The notes under the pieces were generated by a model, which was not told where the DNA came from, did no database searches, and was given only the letters and a program-made list of their open reading frames with translations. A program made the translations under genes and the position numbers. A stretch of DNA of 64,000 nucleotides from Sphingobacteriaceae bacterium (GTDB lineage: Bacteria; Bacteroidota; Bacteroidia; Sphingobacteriales; Sphingobacteriaceae): the NCBI GenBank assembly GCA_947460875.1, contig CANHGR010000001.1, positions 1 to 64,000 on the forward strand, read 5' to 3'. Positions 17,597 to 26,443 of this stretch are shown piece after piece. Positions within the stretch are counted from its first letter, which is position 1, and each line of letters opens with the position of its first letter.

Positions 17597-20500
17597 GTGA
17601 AAAAAGGGCTAGTCGTTTTTTTAATTAAAGCTGTCTGCTATTTTGTATTTATACCTTGGCATGTACGTGCACAAAATCAGGCTTCTAGTATTTCAGACAC
17701 TACGAGGCTTATCTATCCAATAAGAGATTCCCGCGTAATAGACCTCAAGCCCAAAGTGGGTGTTTATTTGCAAAGTCCTTCGAATATTAGAAGATCAGTT
17801 GAATATGATCCGATCACGAAGCAATTTGTAATTTCTGAAAAGATCGGAACGGAATTGTACAGGCCCTCTCAATATTTCAATATCACAGACTACCAAAAAT
17901 ACGAGGCCCAGAAAGCTAAAAGAGCATACTGGCAGCAGCTTGCTGACAATCAATTGTCTAATGCAAAAAAGCCAGGGTTTATTCCGCAGATTGTGATAGA
18001 CAGCCGGTCATTTGAGCGTATTTTCGGAAGTTCTATTATTGATATTCGTCCCCAGGGTTCTGCAGAGTTGACCCTTGCAGGTCGTTTGAATCGAAATGAG
18101 AATCCACTATTTAATGAGCGCCAGAGAAGACAAGGGAATTTTGATTTTAACCAAAGGATCCAAATGAACGTGGTGGGTCAGGTGGGAGACAAGTTACGCA
18201 TCTCTACAAACTACAATACAGAAGCTCAGTTTGATTTCGAAAATCAAGTAAAACTCGATTATACAGGTCGGCCTGATGAGATCATCCAGAAAATCGAAGC
18301 AGGAAATGTGAGTCTTCCTCTAAGCTCTTCACTAATTACTGGTAGCCAAGCACTTTTCGGATTAAAAACACAACTACAGTTCGGGCGACTGAATGTTACC
18401 AGCATCTTCACGCAGCAAAAATCGCAGCAGCGAGAGATGACGATTACCAATGGTTCGCAGCAAAATGAGATTCCCAGAATAACGATTGATAATTACGAAG
18501 CCAACAGACATTATTTTCTCGCCCAATATTTTAGGGATAATTACAATAGATCATTATCAACTATTCCTATTAATACCTCGGCCGTTAATATCACCAAAAT
18601 TGAAGTGTGGGTAACGAATCGAAACGCTAGTACAGTTGACTCGAGAGACGTGCTGGCATTTCTAGATTTAGGCGAAAATAAGCCGTACAATACAGCTCAG
18701 GTGCGAGGCGGTCCCGGTTTTTCGATTTTACCTGCCGGATTCAGTGGTACCGGGTTTGCACAGGCATCGAACAATCTATTACAAAACCTCCCTCCCGGCG
18801 CTCGGCTTACAAATACAAACGATGTTAACGCATATTTTCAAGCAAATAGTGGAACAGATAATTATGTCAAACTCACTTATGCCAGAAAACTTACAGAGCG
18901 TGAATTTACGCTAAGTGCCCGCTTGGGCTATATCTCTTTAAACACATCGCTAAATGCAGATGAGGTTCTCGCGGTAGCGTATCGATATACAATTAATGGA
19001 ATAGAATATCAAGTAGGTGAGTTTACAACCGACGTGCCAGTAGACCCGAATACTCCACAGGTTCTATATGTTAAGCTTTTAAAAAACGAGACCCTAAAAA
19101 CGAATCTTCCAACTTGGGACTTGATGATGAAGAACATCTACTCTTTGGGGGCGTATCAGATCAGCCGATCAGATTTCAATCTTCAAATACTACGACTGGA
19201 CGATAATTCAGGTGTTGAGAAGCCCATCATCACGGAAGGTGCGAATACTAGCGGGAAGTTATGGCTGCAGCTCACCAATCTCGATAATCTGAACCAACAA
19301 AGCGACCGAAAACCAGATGGATATTTTGACTTTATAGACGGCATTACAATAGACCCTCTAAACGGACGATTGACGTTCCCGTTAGTAGAGCCTTTTGGCT
19401 CTGATCTTGCCAGTAAATTTAACCCGGTAACAGAGCAGGCGTTAATCCAAAAGTATGTGTATCAGCCGTTATATGACTCAACGCGAGTATCGGCTCAACA
19501 GTTATTCCCCGGACTAAATCGATATATTATCACTGGCTCTTATCAATCGCAGTCTAGTTCAGAATTTTCATTAAATGCAATCAATGTGCCGCAAGGCTCC
19601 GTACAAGTGTTTGTTGGTACGCTTCCTTTAACGGAAGGGCTAGATTTTACAGTAGATTATAATATTGGCAGAGGGCGCATTTTGAATCAAGCGTTACTCA
19701 ATTCGGGTCAGCCAGTTAGGATTAAAATGGAAAACAGCGAGTTATTTGGCTTGCAGCAGCGAGCTCTTTCTGGATCCAGATTCGACTATCATGTAAGTGA
19801 TAAGCTAAATTTAGGCGGCACGATCATGAATCTCTCAGAAAAGCCCCTCACCCGAAAAGTAAATATTGCAGAAGAAGCCATTTCAAATACTATATGGGGA
19901 GTGGATGCTCAGTACAACTCCTCATCCCGGTTTTTAACAAAGCTTGTGGATAAGCTTCCCTTTATCAGTACAAAGGAAAGCTCATCTGTAACCTTCGCCG
20001 GCGAATACGCCAATCTGATTCCCGGTCACCCGAGGGCTTTAAATATTGCGGGAAGTACAAATGGCGCCAGTTATCTCGACGATTTTGAGGGTAGCAAATC
20101 TGTAATTAATATTAATAGCGCCATTAGCTGGCAGATTGCCGGAACGCCCGCTATGTTTCCGGAGTCGCAGCAAAGCAATCTTTCGTATGGGTATAATCGA
20201 GCTCGCCTCGCTTTTCATAATCTTGATCCTATTTTTTTTAACAGGCTTAGTACGACGCTTACGCCAGCCAATATCAAGAATAATGCCAATGAAAGGTCGA
20301 ATCATTATGTCAGAGAAGTTCTGGAGCAAGAGGTTTTTCCGTTTAAACAGTCGTCAACCGGACAAATAAACACCATTCCAACTTTCGACTTGGCCTATTA
20401 TCCGATGGTTCGTGGACCGTATAATTTCACTCCGACAGGGTTTAATAGCAGCGGCAATTTGCTCAACCCTCGAAATCGTTGGGGGGGGATTTTTAGAAAA

Positions 20501-23500
20501 CTGGAAACCACTGACTTTGAAACGCTAAATATTGAATTCATTGAGCTATGGGTGCTTGATCCATTTTTGTATAAACCTAATTCTTTGGGAGGCGATCTGT
20601 ATTTTAACCTAGGTAGCATCTCTGAAGATATCTTGAAAGATGGACGAAAATCATTGGAAAATGGTCTACCTCCTGATGGCGACCCTACGCGCACCGATCC
20701 AACCATTTGGGGAAAGGTTCCAAAACTTCAACCCGTTGTACAGGTTTTTGACAATAACCCTTCGGCAAGAAAATTTCAGGATATCGGATTGGATGGTTTG
20801 ACTAACGATGAAGAACGCCAGACATTTACGGGCTTTCTCAATCAAGCGGCAGTACAATTAAATCCTCAGGCCGCGTCGGCACTAACAACAGATCCTGCAT
20901 CTGATGATTATGAATACTACCGTAGTAATTCGCATGATAGCAATAACGCCGGAATCTTAAAGCGCTACGAGCGCTACAACGGCACGGAAGGTAATTCTAA
21001 AACTCCGGAAGAATCCATTGCCCTAACGGGAATAGAGAACTCTGCATCAACTTCCCTCCCAGACGGTGAAGATATCAATCGTGATAACAATTCTTCACAA
21101 GCAGATGAATATTACCAATATAAAGTGTCAGTAAGGCCTCAGGATCTGGTCGTGGGCCAAAACTTCGTCACAGATAAGATTACTTCCTCTGTCAGGCTGG
21201 CTAATGGATCGGTGCAGCAGGCCACTTGGTATCAGTTTAAGATCCCTATTGCCCAGTTTCAGCAAAAGGTGGGTAACATACAGAATTTTAGATCGATTCG
21301 CTTTATAAGGATGTTTATGACCGATTTTGTGGATACAACGGTTTTAAGGTTTGCAAGAATGCAACTCGTGAGAGGAGAGTGGCGTCGTTTTAATGCAGAA
21401 AATACTCCTTCAAAAGTCTTGGCAGATCAGGCGCTGGGCACCAATCCGGGGCTCGACAATTCAGTTCTCGATGTAAGCGCCGTAAATATTGAAGACAATG
21501 GTACCCGAGTGCCCATCCCATACGTTGTTCCTCCGGGGATAGAGCGTGAACGCGATTTTAACAACTTCCGTGGAGATACCCGTCAGAATGAACAGTCACT
21601 TGCAGTAAATGTTCGTAATCTGCGCGATGGATATGCCCGTGCTACGTTCAGAACAACGTTCAATGATTTTCGATCCTACAAAAGGATTGAAATGTTTATT
21701 CATGCCGAGGGTGATCAAGTTAGAGATAACGATATTCATGGATTTTTGCGGATCGGAACTGATAATCAGTTTAATTATTATGAATATGATATTCCACTAA
21801 ATATTACCACGCCGGGTTCTCAAAATGCGTTTACCGTTTGGCCGGATGAGAATAGGATGAATATTGAACTTTCAAAATTTCAGGAAGCAAAAACAGCAAG
21901 AAATAACGCCACTTTAAATGGGCAGCCTTGGCCGGTAAATGTTCCGTTTAAGTTAAATGATGGAGCTAATGTGATCACGATAGTTGGTCAACCGGATATG
22001 AGTAAGGTCAGACTTTATATGTTGGGGGTGCGTAACCCGCTCAGAAATTCTGCTAATCCCGGTTCTGATGATGGCCTCGACAAAACTGCAGAAGTCTGGT
22101 TTAATGAGTTACGCCTAACAGATTTTGATGAGCAGGGTGGCTGGGCAGCTACCGCAAGGCTTAACGCTAAACTTGCCGATTTTGCTGATTTAACCGTTTC
22201 GGGGAGTAAGAGTACCATTGGATTCGGTTCAATAGATAAGCGTGTTAGTGAGAGAAATCGAAATGATACCAGACTGTTAGACGTATCGTCAAGCGTAGAA
22301 CTGGGTAAATTTTTGCCGGAAAGTTCAGGGATTAAAATTCCAGTATTCATCAATTACTCAACGCAGGTGAGCACACCACAATTCAATCCGGCATCGCCCG
22401 ATATCGAATTAAATCCTCTGCTAAAGAATTCCTCCAGAACAGCAAAAGACTCTATTCGTTTAACATCCGAAGATTACACAAACAGAAGGAGCATCAATTT
22501 CACTAATGTGCGGAAGCTCCGGACAGATCCTTCAGAAAAGCCTAAGCTTTGGGATATTGAAAATTGGAGTACTACCTATGCCTTTACAGAATATTATCGC
22601 CGAAGTTTTATCATCGAAGCAGCACTACAGAAGACCTATAAGGCAGCGTTAGAGTATAATTATACCACCCAGCCTAGCTATATCAGCCCTTTCGCAACGC
22701 TTATTAAATCAAACAAAGCAGCGTTAATTCGCGATATTAATTTTAATCTGATTCCCTCAATTATAAATTTCAGAGTCGATGCAGATCGGCTGTATTCTGA
22801 AAATACACCTCGAAACAATGAAGCAAATCGTTTCGTTCCAATTCAAACCAATTTCAATAAGAATTTCTTAATGTCGAGGTTATATAACTTAAGCTGGAAC
22901 TTGACACGCTCCTTGCAGATCGATTTTAATGCTACTAATTACTCGGCAATTGATGAACCTGAAGGAAGAATTACAGGCACCGTTCGTGATTCGATCTGGG
23001 AAAACCTAAGACGTCTGGGGCGCACAACGGATTATAGCCAGGTGATGAATGTCAATTATACGGTGCCCTTAAATAAAATTCCTGGTTTTGAATGGGTGAA
23101 TCTTGTTGCAAGATATGGAGGAAACTTTAAGTGGAACGCAGAACCCTTAATTACCCTTCGTGATCCAACGATTAATTATGGTAATAACATCCAAAACGCG
23201 CGGAGTATCCAATTAAATCCGACGATGAATTTTGCCGCTCTGTACAATAAGCTAAAGTTCATCCCGAGACCGAATGATACTACTGCAAATGGTCTAATTC
23301 GCGCGCTTAGCGGAGTGTTGACAAGCATTAAGAATATTAGTGGATCATATAATCGTACCGAAGGGATATTTCTGCCGGGATATCTTCCAACGACAACTAT
23401 TTTTGGATACGATTTGGATGAAAATGCACCGGGCTTTGATTTTATTTTTGGAAGCCAGCAAGACATTCGTGGAAGGGCGATCAACAATGGTTGGGTTACA

Positions 23501-24649
23501 AGAGATAGCTTACTCAATCAATTATATTTTACAACCTATCAGGAAGACCTAAATCTTCGAAGTTCGATAGAGCCGCTCCGGGATTTCAGAATTGAACTAA
23601 CGGCTTTAAGAAGTCGTAGTTTTAACTATTCATCGAATTTTAAATTTAGTCCGTTAAGCAACAATTTTGAAAGCTTTAGTCCGGTTACCACCGGCGATTA
23701 TAGCACCTCTTTTTTTGCAATGAAAACCGCTTTCAGAAAGCAGGAGAAGGATGGTACATCAGATTTGTTCAGAAAGTTCGAAGCCAATAGAGTAATCGTG
23801 TCCGCAAGACTGGGTCAACAAAATCCAAATTCTACCGGTGCTACAGCAGGCTTTTCTGATGGATACAATAAGAATTCGCAAGATGTCTTAATTGCCTCAT
23901 TTCTGGCAGCTTATACGGGCAAGAATGCTCAAAAAATTAGTCTGTCTGGTTTTCCGAAAATTCCTATTCCTAACTGGCGCATGACCTACAATGGCCTTAC
24001 AAAATATCGCTTTTTCAATGATTTGTTCGCTTCTTTCGACCTAAATCATTCATATAGATCCGTGTATAACGTCAATGGCTTTAGTTCACTAGTTCGTTAT
24101 CGGGAAATAAGCGGATTTCCGAGCGTCAGGGATGCAAATAATAATTTTCTGCCTACCTATCAATTTGCGCAAGTAACGCTGGAAGAGCGCTTTGTTCCCC
24201 TTATTGGGATAGACGTACGAACAAAAAATAATATGAATGTTAATTTTGAATATCGTAAATCAAGAATATTAGCATTAAGCCTATCAAACAGTCAGCTGGC
24301 ACAACAAAACGATAATATGTTAGTTTTCGGCTTTGGCTACAGAACTTCCCGCTTCCGGTTTCCTTTCGGTTTGTTTAAAGGGTTGAAGATGAACAATGAC
24401 CTGAACTTCAAAATGGATTTAGCAATTAGCGATAGGAAAACGGTGATCTATCGGGCAGATGTTACTGCAGCTGAGATATCTTCGGGCGTAAAAAATATTA
24501 CGCTTCGTCCTTCTGCAGATTACATATTAAATCAGCAATTCAGTATCAACGTGTTTTACGATGGAAATATTACCAGGCCCTATACATCACAAACATTTAA
24601 TACGTCGTTCAGCAACTTTGGTTTTACCTTGAAATTTGCATTACAATAA
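17597..24649 (+). CDS. sprA: SprA, type IX secretion system outer-membrane translocon
   Basis: A 2350-residue outer-membrane giant barrel that forms the translocon of the type IX secretion system and is needed for gliding in motile relatives. The length matches known SprA proteins. Seen: a signal peptide (cleavage near HVRA-QN), repeated beta-strand pairs throughout, the NQRIQMNVVGQVGDKLRISTNYN and YLDDFEGSKSVI motifs, and a C-terminal strand ending FGFTLKFALQ typical of barrel signals. The start is GTG 17597, preceded by GGGAG; no ATG is suitable. The ruvA-sprA-gcvH order is widely kept in Bacteroidota. The reading frame is unbroken. Confidence 0.96.
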   Translation: MKKGLVVFLIKAVCYFVFIPWHVRAQNQASSISDTTRLIYPIRDSRVIDLKPKVGVYLQSPSNIRRSVEYDPITKQFVISEKIGTELYRPSQYFNITDYQKYEAQKAKRAYWQQLADNQLSNAKKPGFIPQIVIDSRSFERIFGSSIIDIRPQGSAELTLAGRLNRNENPLFNERQRRQGNFDFNQRIQMNVVGQVGDKLRISTNYNTEAQFDFENQVKLDYTGRPDEIIQKIEAGNVSLPLSSSLITGSQALFGLKTQLQFGRLNVTSIFTQQKSQQREMTITNGSQQNEIPRITIDNYEANRHYFLAQYFRDNYNRSLSTIPINTSAVNITKIEVWVTNRNASTVDSRDVLAFLDLGENKPYNTAQVRGGPGFSILPAGFSGTGFAQASNNLLQNLPPGARLTNTNDVNAYFQANSGTDNYVKLTYARKLTEREFTLSARLGYISLNTSLNADEVLAVAYRYTINGIEYQVGEFTTDVPVDPNTPQVLYVKLLKNETLKTNLPTWDLMMKNIYSLGAYQISRSDFNLQILRLDDNSGVEKPIITEGANTSGKLWLQLTNLDNLNQQSDRKPDGYFDFIDGITIDPLNGRLTFPLVEPFGSDLASKFNPVTEQALIQKYVYQPLYDSTRVSAQQLFPGLNRYIITGSYQSQSSSEFSLNAINVPQGSVQVFVGTLPLTEGLDFTVDYNIGRGRILNQALLNSGQPVRIKMENSELFGLQQRALSGSRFDYHVSDKLNLGGTIMNLSEKPLTRKVNIAEEAISNTIWGVDAQYNSSSRFLTKLVDKLPFISTKESSSVTFAGEYANLIPGHPRALNIAGSTNGASYLDDFEGSKSVININSAISWQIAGTPAMFPESQQSNLSYGYNRARLAFHNLDPIFFNRLSTTLTPANIKNNANERSNHYVREVLEQEVFPFKQSSTGQINTIPTFDLAYYPMVRGPYNFTPTGFNSSGNLLNPRNRWGGIFRKLETTDFETLNIEFIELWVLDPFLYKPNSLGGDLYFNLGSISEDILKDGRKSLENGLPPDGDPTRTDPTIWGKVPKLQPVVQVFDNNPSARKFQDIGLDGLTNDEERQTFTGFLNQAAVQLNPQAASALTTDPASDDYEYYRSNSHDSNNAGILKRYERYNGTEGNSKTPEESIALTGIENSASTSLPDGEDINRDNNSSQADEYYQYKVSVRPQDLVVGQNFVTDKITSSVRLANGSVQQATWYQFKIPIAQFQQKVGNIQNFRSIRFIRMFMTDFVDTTVLRFARMQLVRGEWRRFNAENTPSKVLADQALGTNPGLDNSVLDVSAVNIEDNGTRVPIPYVVPPGIERERDFNNFRGDTRQNEQSLAVNVRNLRDGYARATFRTTFNDFRSYKRIEMFIHAEGDQVRDNDIHGFLRIGTDNQFNYYEYDIPLNITTPGSQNAFTVWPDENRMNIELSKFQEAKTARNNATLNGQPWPVNVPFKLNDGANVITIVGQPDMSKVRLYMLGVRNPLRNSANPGSDDGLDKTAEVWFNELRLTDFDEQGGWAATARLNAKLADFADLTVSGSKSTIGFGSIDKRVSERNRNDTRLLDVSSSVELGKFLPESSGIKIPVFINYSTQVSTPQFNPASPDIELNPLLKNSSRTAKDSIRLTSEDYTNRRSINFTNVRKLRTDPSEKPKLWDIENWSTTYAFTEYYRRSFIIEAALQKTYKAALEYNYTTQPSYISPFATLIKSNKAALIRDINFNLIPSIINFRVDADRLYSENTPRNNEANRFVPIQTNFNKNFLMSRLYNLSWNLTRSLQIDFNATNYSAIDEPEGRITGTVRDSIWENLRRLGRTTDYSQVMNVNYTVPLNKIPGFEWVNLVARYGGNFKWNAEPLITLRDPTINYGNNIQNARSIQLNPTMNFAALYNKLKFIPRPNDTTANGLIRALSGVLTSIKNISGSYNRTEGIFLPGYLPTTTIFGYDLDENAPGFDFIFGSQQDIRGRAINNGWVTRDSLLNQLYFTTYQEDLNLRSSIEPLRDFRIELTALRSRSFNYSSNFKFSPLSNNFESFSPVTTGDYSTSFFAMKTAFRKQEKDGTSDLFRKFEANRVIVSARLGQQNPNSTGATAGFSDGYNKNSQDVLIASFLAAYTGKNAQKISLSGFPKIPIPNWRMTYNGLTKYRFFNDLFASFDLNHSYRSVYNVNGFSSLVRYREISGFPSVRDANNNFLPTYQFAQVTLEERFVPLIGIDVRTKNNMNVNFEYRKSRILALSLSNSQLAQQNDNMLVFGFGYRTSRFRFPFGLFKGLKMNNDLNFKMDLAISDRKTVIYRADVTAAEISSGVKNITLRPSADYILNQQFSINVFYDGNITRPYTSQTFNTSFSNFGFTLKFALQ

Positions 24650-24699
24650 TTAAAAGGGCTCAATCCGATATATTATTTCAAAATACAGTCGCAGAACAT

Positions 24700-24707
24700 T
24701 ATTTTTG
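24700..24707 (+). promoter_or_regulatory. Candidate -7 box for gcvH
   Basis: TATTTTTG matches TAnnTTTG exactly, 16 bases before the gcvH ATG in the 74-base gap after sprA. A -33 TTG at normal spacing was not found. Confidence 0.4.
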
Positions 24708-24723
24708 AAAAAACAATAAGCTA

Positions 24724-25104
24724 ATGAATTTCCCTAAAGAATTAAAATATACTAAGGACCACGAATGGATTAGAATTGAGGGTGATAGAGCGTACATTGG
24801 TATCACTGACTTTGCTCAGCGTGAGCTTGGTGATATTGTCTATATTGATATCAATACCCTAGGTAAAGATGTAAGCAGGGATGAGGTCTTTGGAACTGTT
24901 GAAGCAGTGAAAACCGTTTCTGATTTGTTTATGCCCGTTGCCGGAAAAATTTTAGAGTTCAATAAAAAGCTGGATACGAATCCGGAGCTGGTTAATCAGG
25001 ATCCGTATAATGATGGATGGATGGTAAAAATATCATTATCTGATCTTGGGCAGATTGATCAATTACTAACTGCTGACGCATACGCCGGCTTGGTAGGAGA
25101 ATAA
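24724..25104 (+). CDS. gcvH: Glycine cleavage system H protein
   Basis: A 126-residue lipoyl carrier that shuttles the aminomethyl group between the P, T and L proteins of the glycine cleavage system. The lipoylated lysine is Lys63 in the motif [10 protein letters not shown]. The N-terminal [12 protein letters not shown] and [14 protein letters not shown] segments are diagnostic, and the length is standard. The stop overlaps the next ATG by one base. gcvP and gcvT are not in the window, but glyA at the left end belongs to the same one-carbon metabolism. Confidence 0.97.
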   Translation: MNFPKELKYTKDHEWIRIEGDRAYIGITDFAQRELGDIVYIDINTLGKDVSRDEVFGTVEAVKTVSDLFMPVAGKILEFNKKLDTNPELVNQDPYNDGWMVKISLSDLGQIDQLLTADAYAGLVGE

Positions 25105-25505
25105 TGCTTAATACCCTTCGACATCAGTACTTGGCGATTCTTTGGGGCATATTTATCATCGTCTTATGCAGTATGCCCCTGCCTCAAGTTAAGTCGGTGT
25201 CTTTTTTTGAAGGTTTTGACAAGTTGGTTCATGTTGGGGTATTTTTTGTACTTACAGCGTTTTTATTTCTTGGAACCATCAGGCAACATTATACAGACGG
25301 TTTCCGTTTAATATCTGCTGTTAAAATAGTTTCTGCTTCTGTGATTTTTGGTGGCTTTATAGAAATTATTCAAAAGGAGCTATTTACCTATCGTTCTGCC
25401 GAATTGTGGGACTTTTTTGCAGATGTCGTAGGGATAGGAATGGCTGTATTCAGTTATATACTTTTACACAGAACTAGACTTAAAACAAATGAGAGTATTA
25501 ACTAA
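25104..25505 (+). CDS. VanZ-like family membrane protein
   Basis: A 133-residue protein with about four membrane segments and the VanZ-type features: an N-terminal SMPLPQ after the first helix, DKLVHVGVFFVLTAFLFL, FGGFIEIIQ and a DFFADVVGIGMAV segment. VanZ itself raises teicoplanin resistance, but most VanZ-like proteins have no known function. It is coupled to gcvH by a one-base overlap, a common arrangement in Bacteroidota, and overlaps a tiny lipoprotein gene at its 3' end. Confidence 0.88.
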   Translation: MLNTLRHQYLAILWGIFIIVLCSMPLPQVKSVSFFEGFDKLVHVGVFFVLTAFLFLGTIRQHYTDGFRLISAVKIVSASVIFGGFIEIIQKELFTYRSAELWDFFADVVGIGMAVFSYILLHRTRLKTNESIN

Positions 25506-25608
25506 GGGAATTATTCTGCTTCTCATTATTTGCTCGGCAAGTTCTTGTGCTGCCTTTAAAACAGATTGTCAATGTCCTAAGTTTAGCAAAGAGATTAATA
25601 TCAAATAG
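25489..25608 (+). CDS. 39-residue predicted lipoprotein
   Basis: A very short gene that starts at ATG 25489 inside the VanZ-like gene (17-base overlap) and ends at TAG 25606-25608, just before the hairpin terminator. The product starts MRVLTKGIILLLIICSASSC. It has a basic n-region, a hydrophobic core, a lipobox-like ASSC with Cys20, then a 19-residue mature part containing CQCP. Placement between a coupled start and a terminator, and the complete signal II layout, support a real gene. Its function is unknown; a small cysteine-rich surface lipopeptide is the most that can be said. Confidence 0.6.
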   Translation: MRVLTKGIILLLIICSASSCAAFKTDCQCPKFSKEINIK

Positions 25609-25620
25609 CTTAAGAAACAA

Positions 25621-25650
25621 AAAAGCATCCTCCGATTTGGGGATGCTTTT
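25621..25650. terminator. Bidirectional terminator between the small lipoprotein and cold-shock genes
   Basis: AAAAGCATCC (25621-25630) pairs perfectly with GGATGCTTTT (25641-25650), with a ten-base loop. The arms themselves supply A- and T-rich flanks on both strands, so it can end the gcvH-VanZ-lipoprotein transcript on the plus strand and the cold-shock transcript on the minus strand. Confidence 0.8.
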
Positions 25651-25670
25651 CCTTTTAATGACTATAGTAA

Positions 25671-25868
25671 TTATTGAATAACTTCTACATTTACAGCGTT
25701 TAAGCCTTTTTTACCACGCTCAACCTCGTACCTCACCTGATCATTTTCACGGATTTCATCGATAAGACCTGTTGCATGAACAAAGATATCTGAATCACCG
25801 TTAGCTTGAACGATAAATCCGAATCCTTTGGTTTCATTAAAAAATTTTACTGTTCCTTCTTGTTGCAT
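25671..25868 (-). CDS. Cold-shock domain protein
   Basis: A 65-residue CspA-family RNA/single-strand DNA chaperone. RNP1 (KGFGFI) and RNP2 (DIFVHAT) are intact, and the start MQQEGTVKFFNETKG is typical of Bacteroidota members. The gene stands alone between the shared terminator and its own promoter-like box, with a leader of about 20 bases. It is one of several paralogues normally present, so a specific csp letter is not assigned. Confidence 0.96.
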   Translation of the reverse strand: MQQEGTVKFFNETKGFGFIVQANGDSDIFVHATGLIDEIRENDQVRYEVERGKKGLNAVNVEVIQ

Positions 25869-25892
25869 TACTTTTTTATTTTAATTAAAGTA

Positions 25893-25900
25893 CAAAGGTA
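25893..25900 (-). promoter_or_regulatory. Candidate -7 box for the cold-shock gene
   Basis: TACCTTTG on the minus strand matches TAnnTTTG exactly, with 24 bases to the ATG. The flanks are extremely AT-rich. No TTG is obvious at -33. Confidence 0.5.
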
Positions 25901-26443
25901 CATATATTTATTAACATTTTTTTTAGATAAAAATTTAGTTCGGCAGTTGAATAAATAATAATCGACTACATATTAGCATATTAGATATTCAATCAACCAA
26001 TAACAACCTCTTGATGCGGATCAACCGAAGTCTAACCGATATAAGAAAGTTGTCTTTACTGTTCGTTTTTATAGGACGTCTTGTTTTTTTGTTAGCGCCC
26101 AGCAGGCGTATAAGATTACGTGCGAAGCATTCAATCACGGAAAGGCAAAAAGATACGGATTTCAAGCCCAACACGGGGTTTGTCGTCGTGTCTGTCATAA
26201 AATAGATTTTCACGATTCAAATCATCATAAGCTGGTAACATCGACTGTGCCCGAGTTAAACAACGAAGCCCTTCAAGCCCTTCTCATGCTTACGGGTAAA
26301 GGCACGCTGGCGAAAGAGCCTGTGAATTTCGTAGTGATCCTTAAAAGTGAAGATACATAGAGCCATTCGTTAAGGATAACGTATCCAAATTCAAATAAGG
26401 GCATAACGTTTCTGGTTAGTGACGTTTTTTATAATGCCTAATT
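25901..26443. other. Gene-poor stretch with possible eroded coding sequence
   Basis: No intact gene is supported here. On the plus strand a frame is open from 26004 to the TAG at 26358-26360, but it has no start codon. Its last 40 codons read like protein (VPELNNEALQALLML, EPVNFVVILK) and faintly recall a TonB-type C-terminal domain. A second plus-strand frame (26011-26205) covers the first half and ends with VVVSVIK, so one frameshift could join the two. This is best taken as a gene remnant, with low certainty about the family. Confidence 0.35.

Noticed and set aside
24650-24723. Glycine riboswitch before gcvH
   Set aside because: The gap is only 74 bases, with no paired glycine aptamer structure visible, and a promoter-like box fills part of it.
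26011-26205. 64-codon plus-strand frame as an intact small gene
   Set aside because: Basic, low-quality composition and a competing frame that looks more like coding sequence. It was treated as part of a possible remnant instead.
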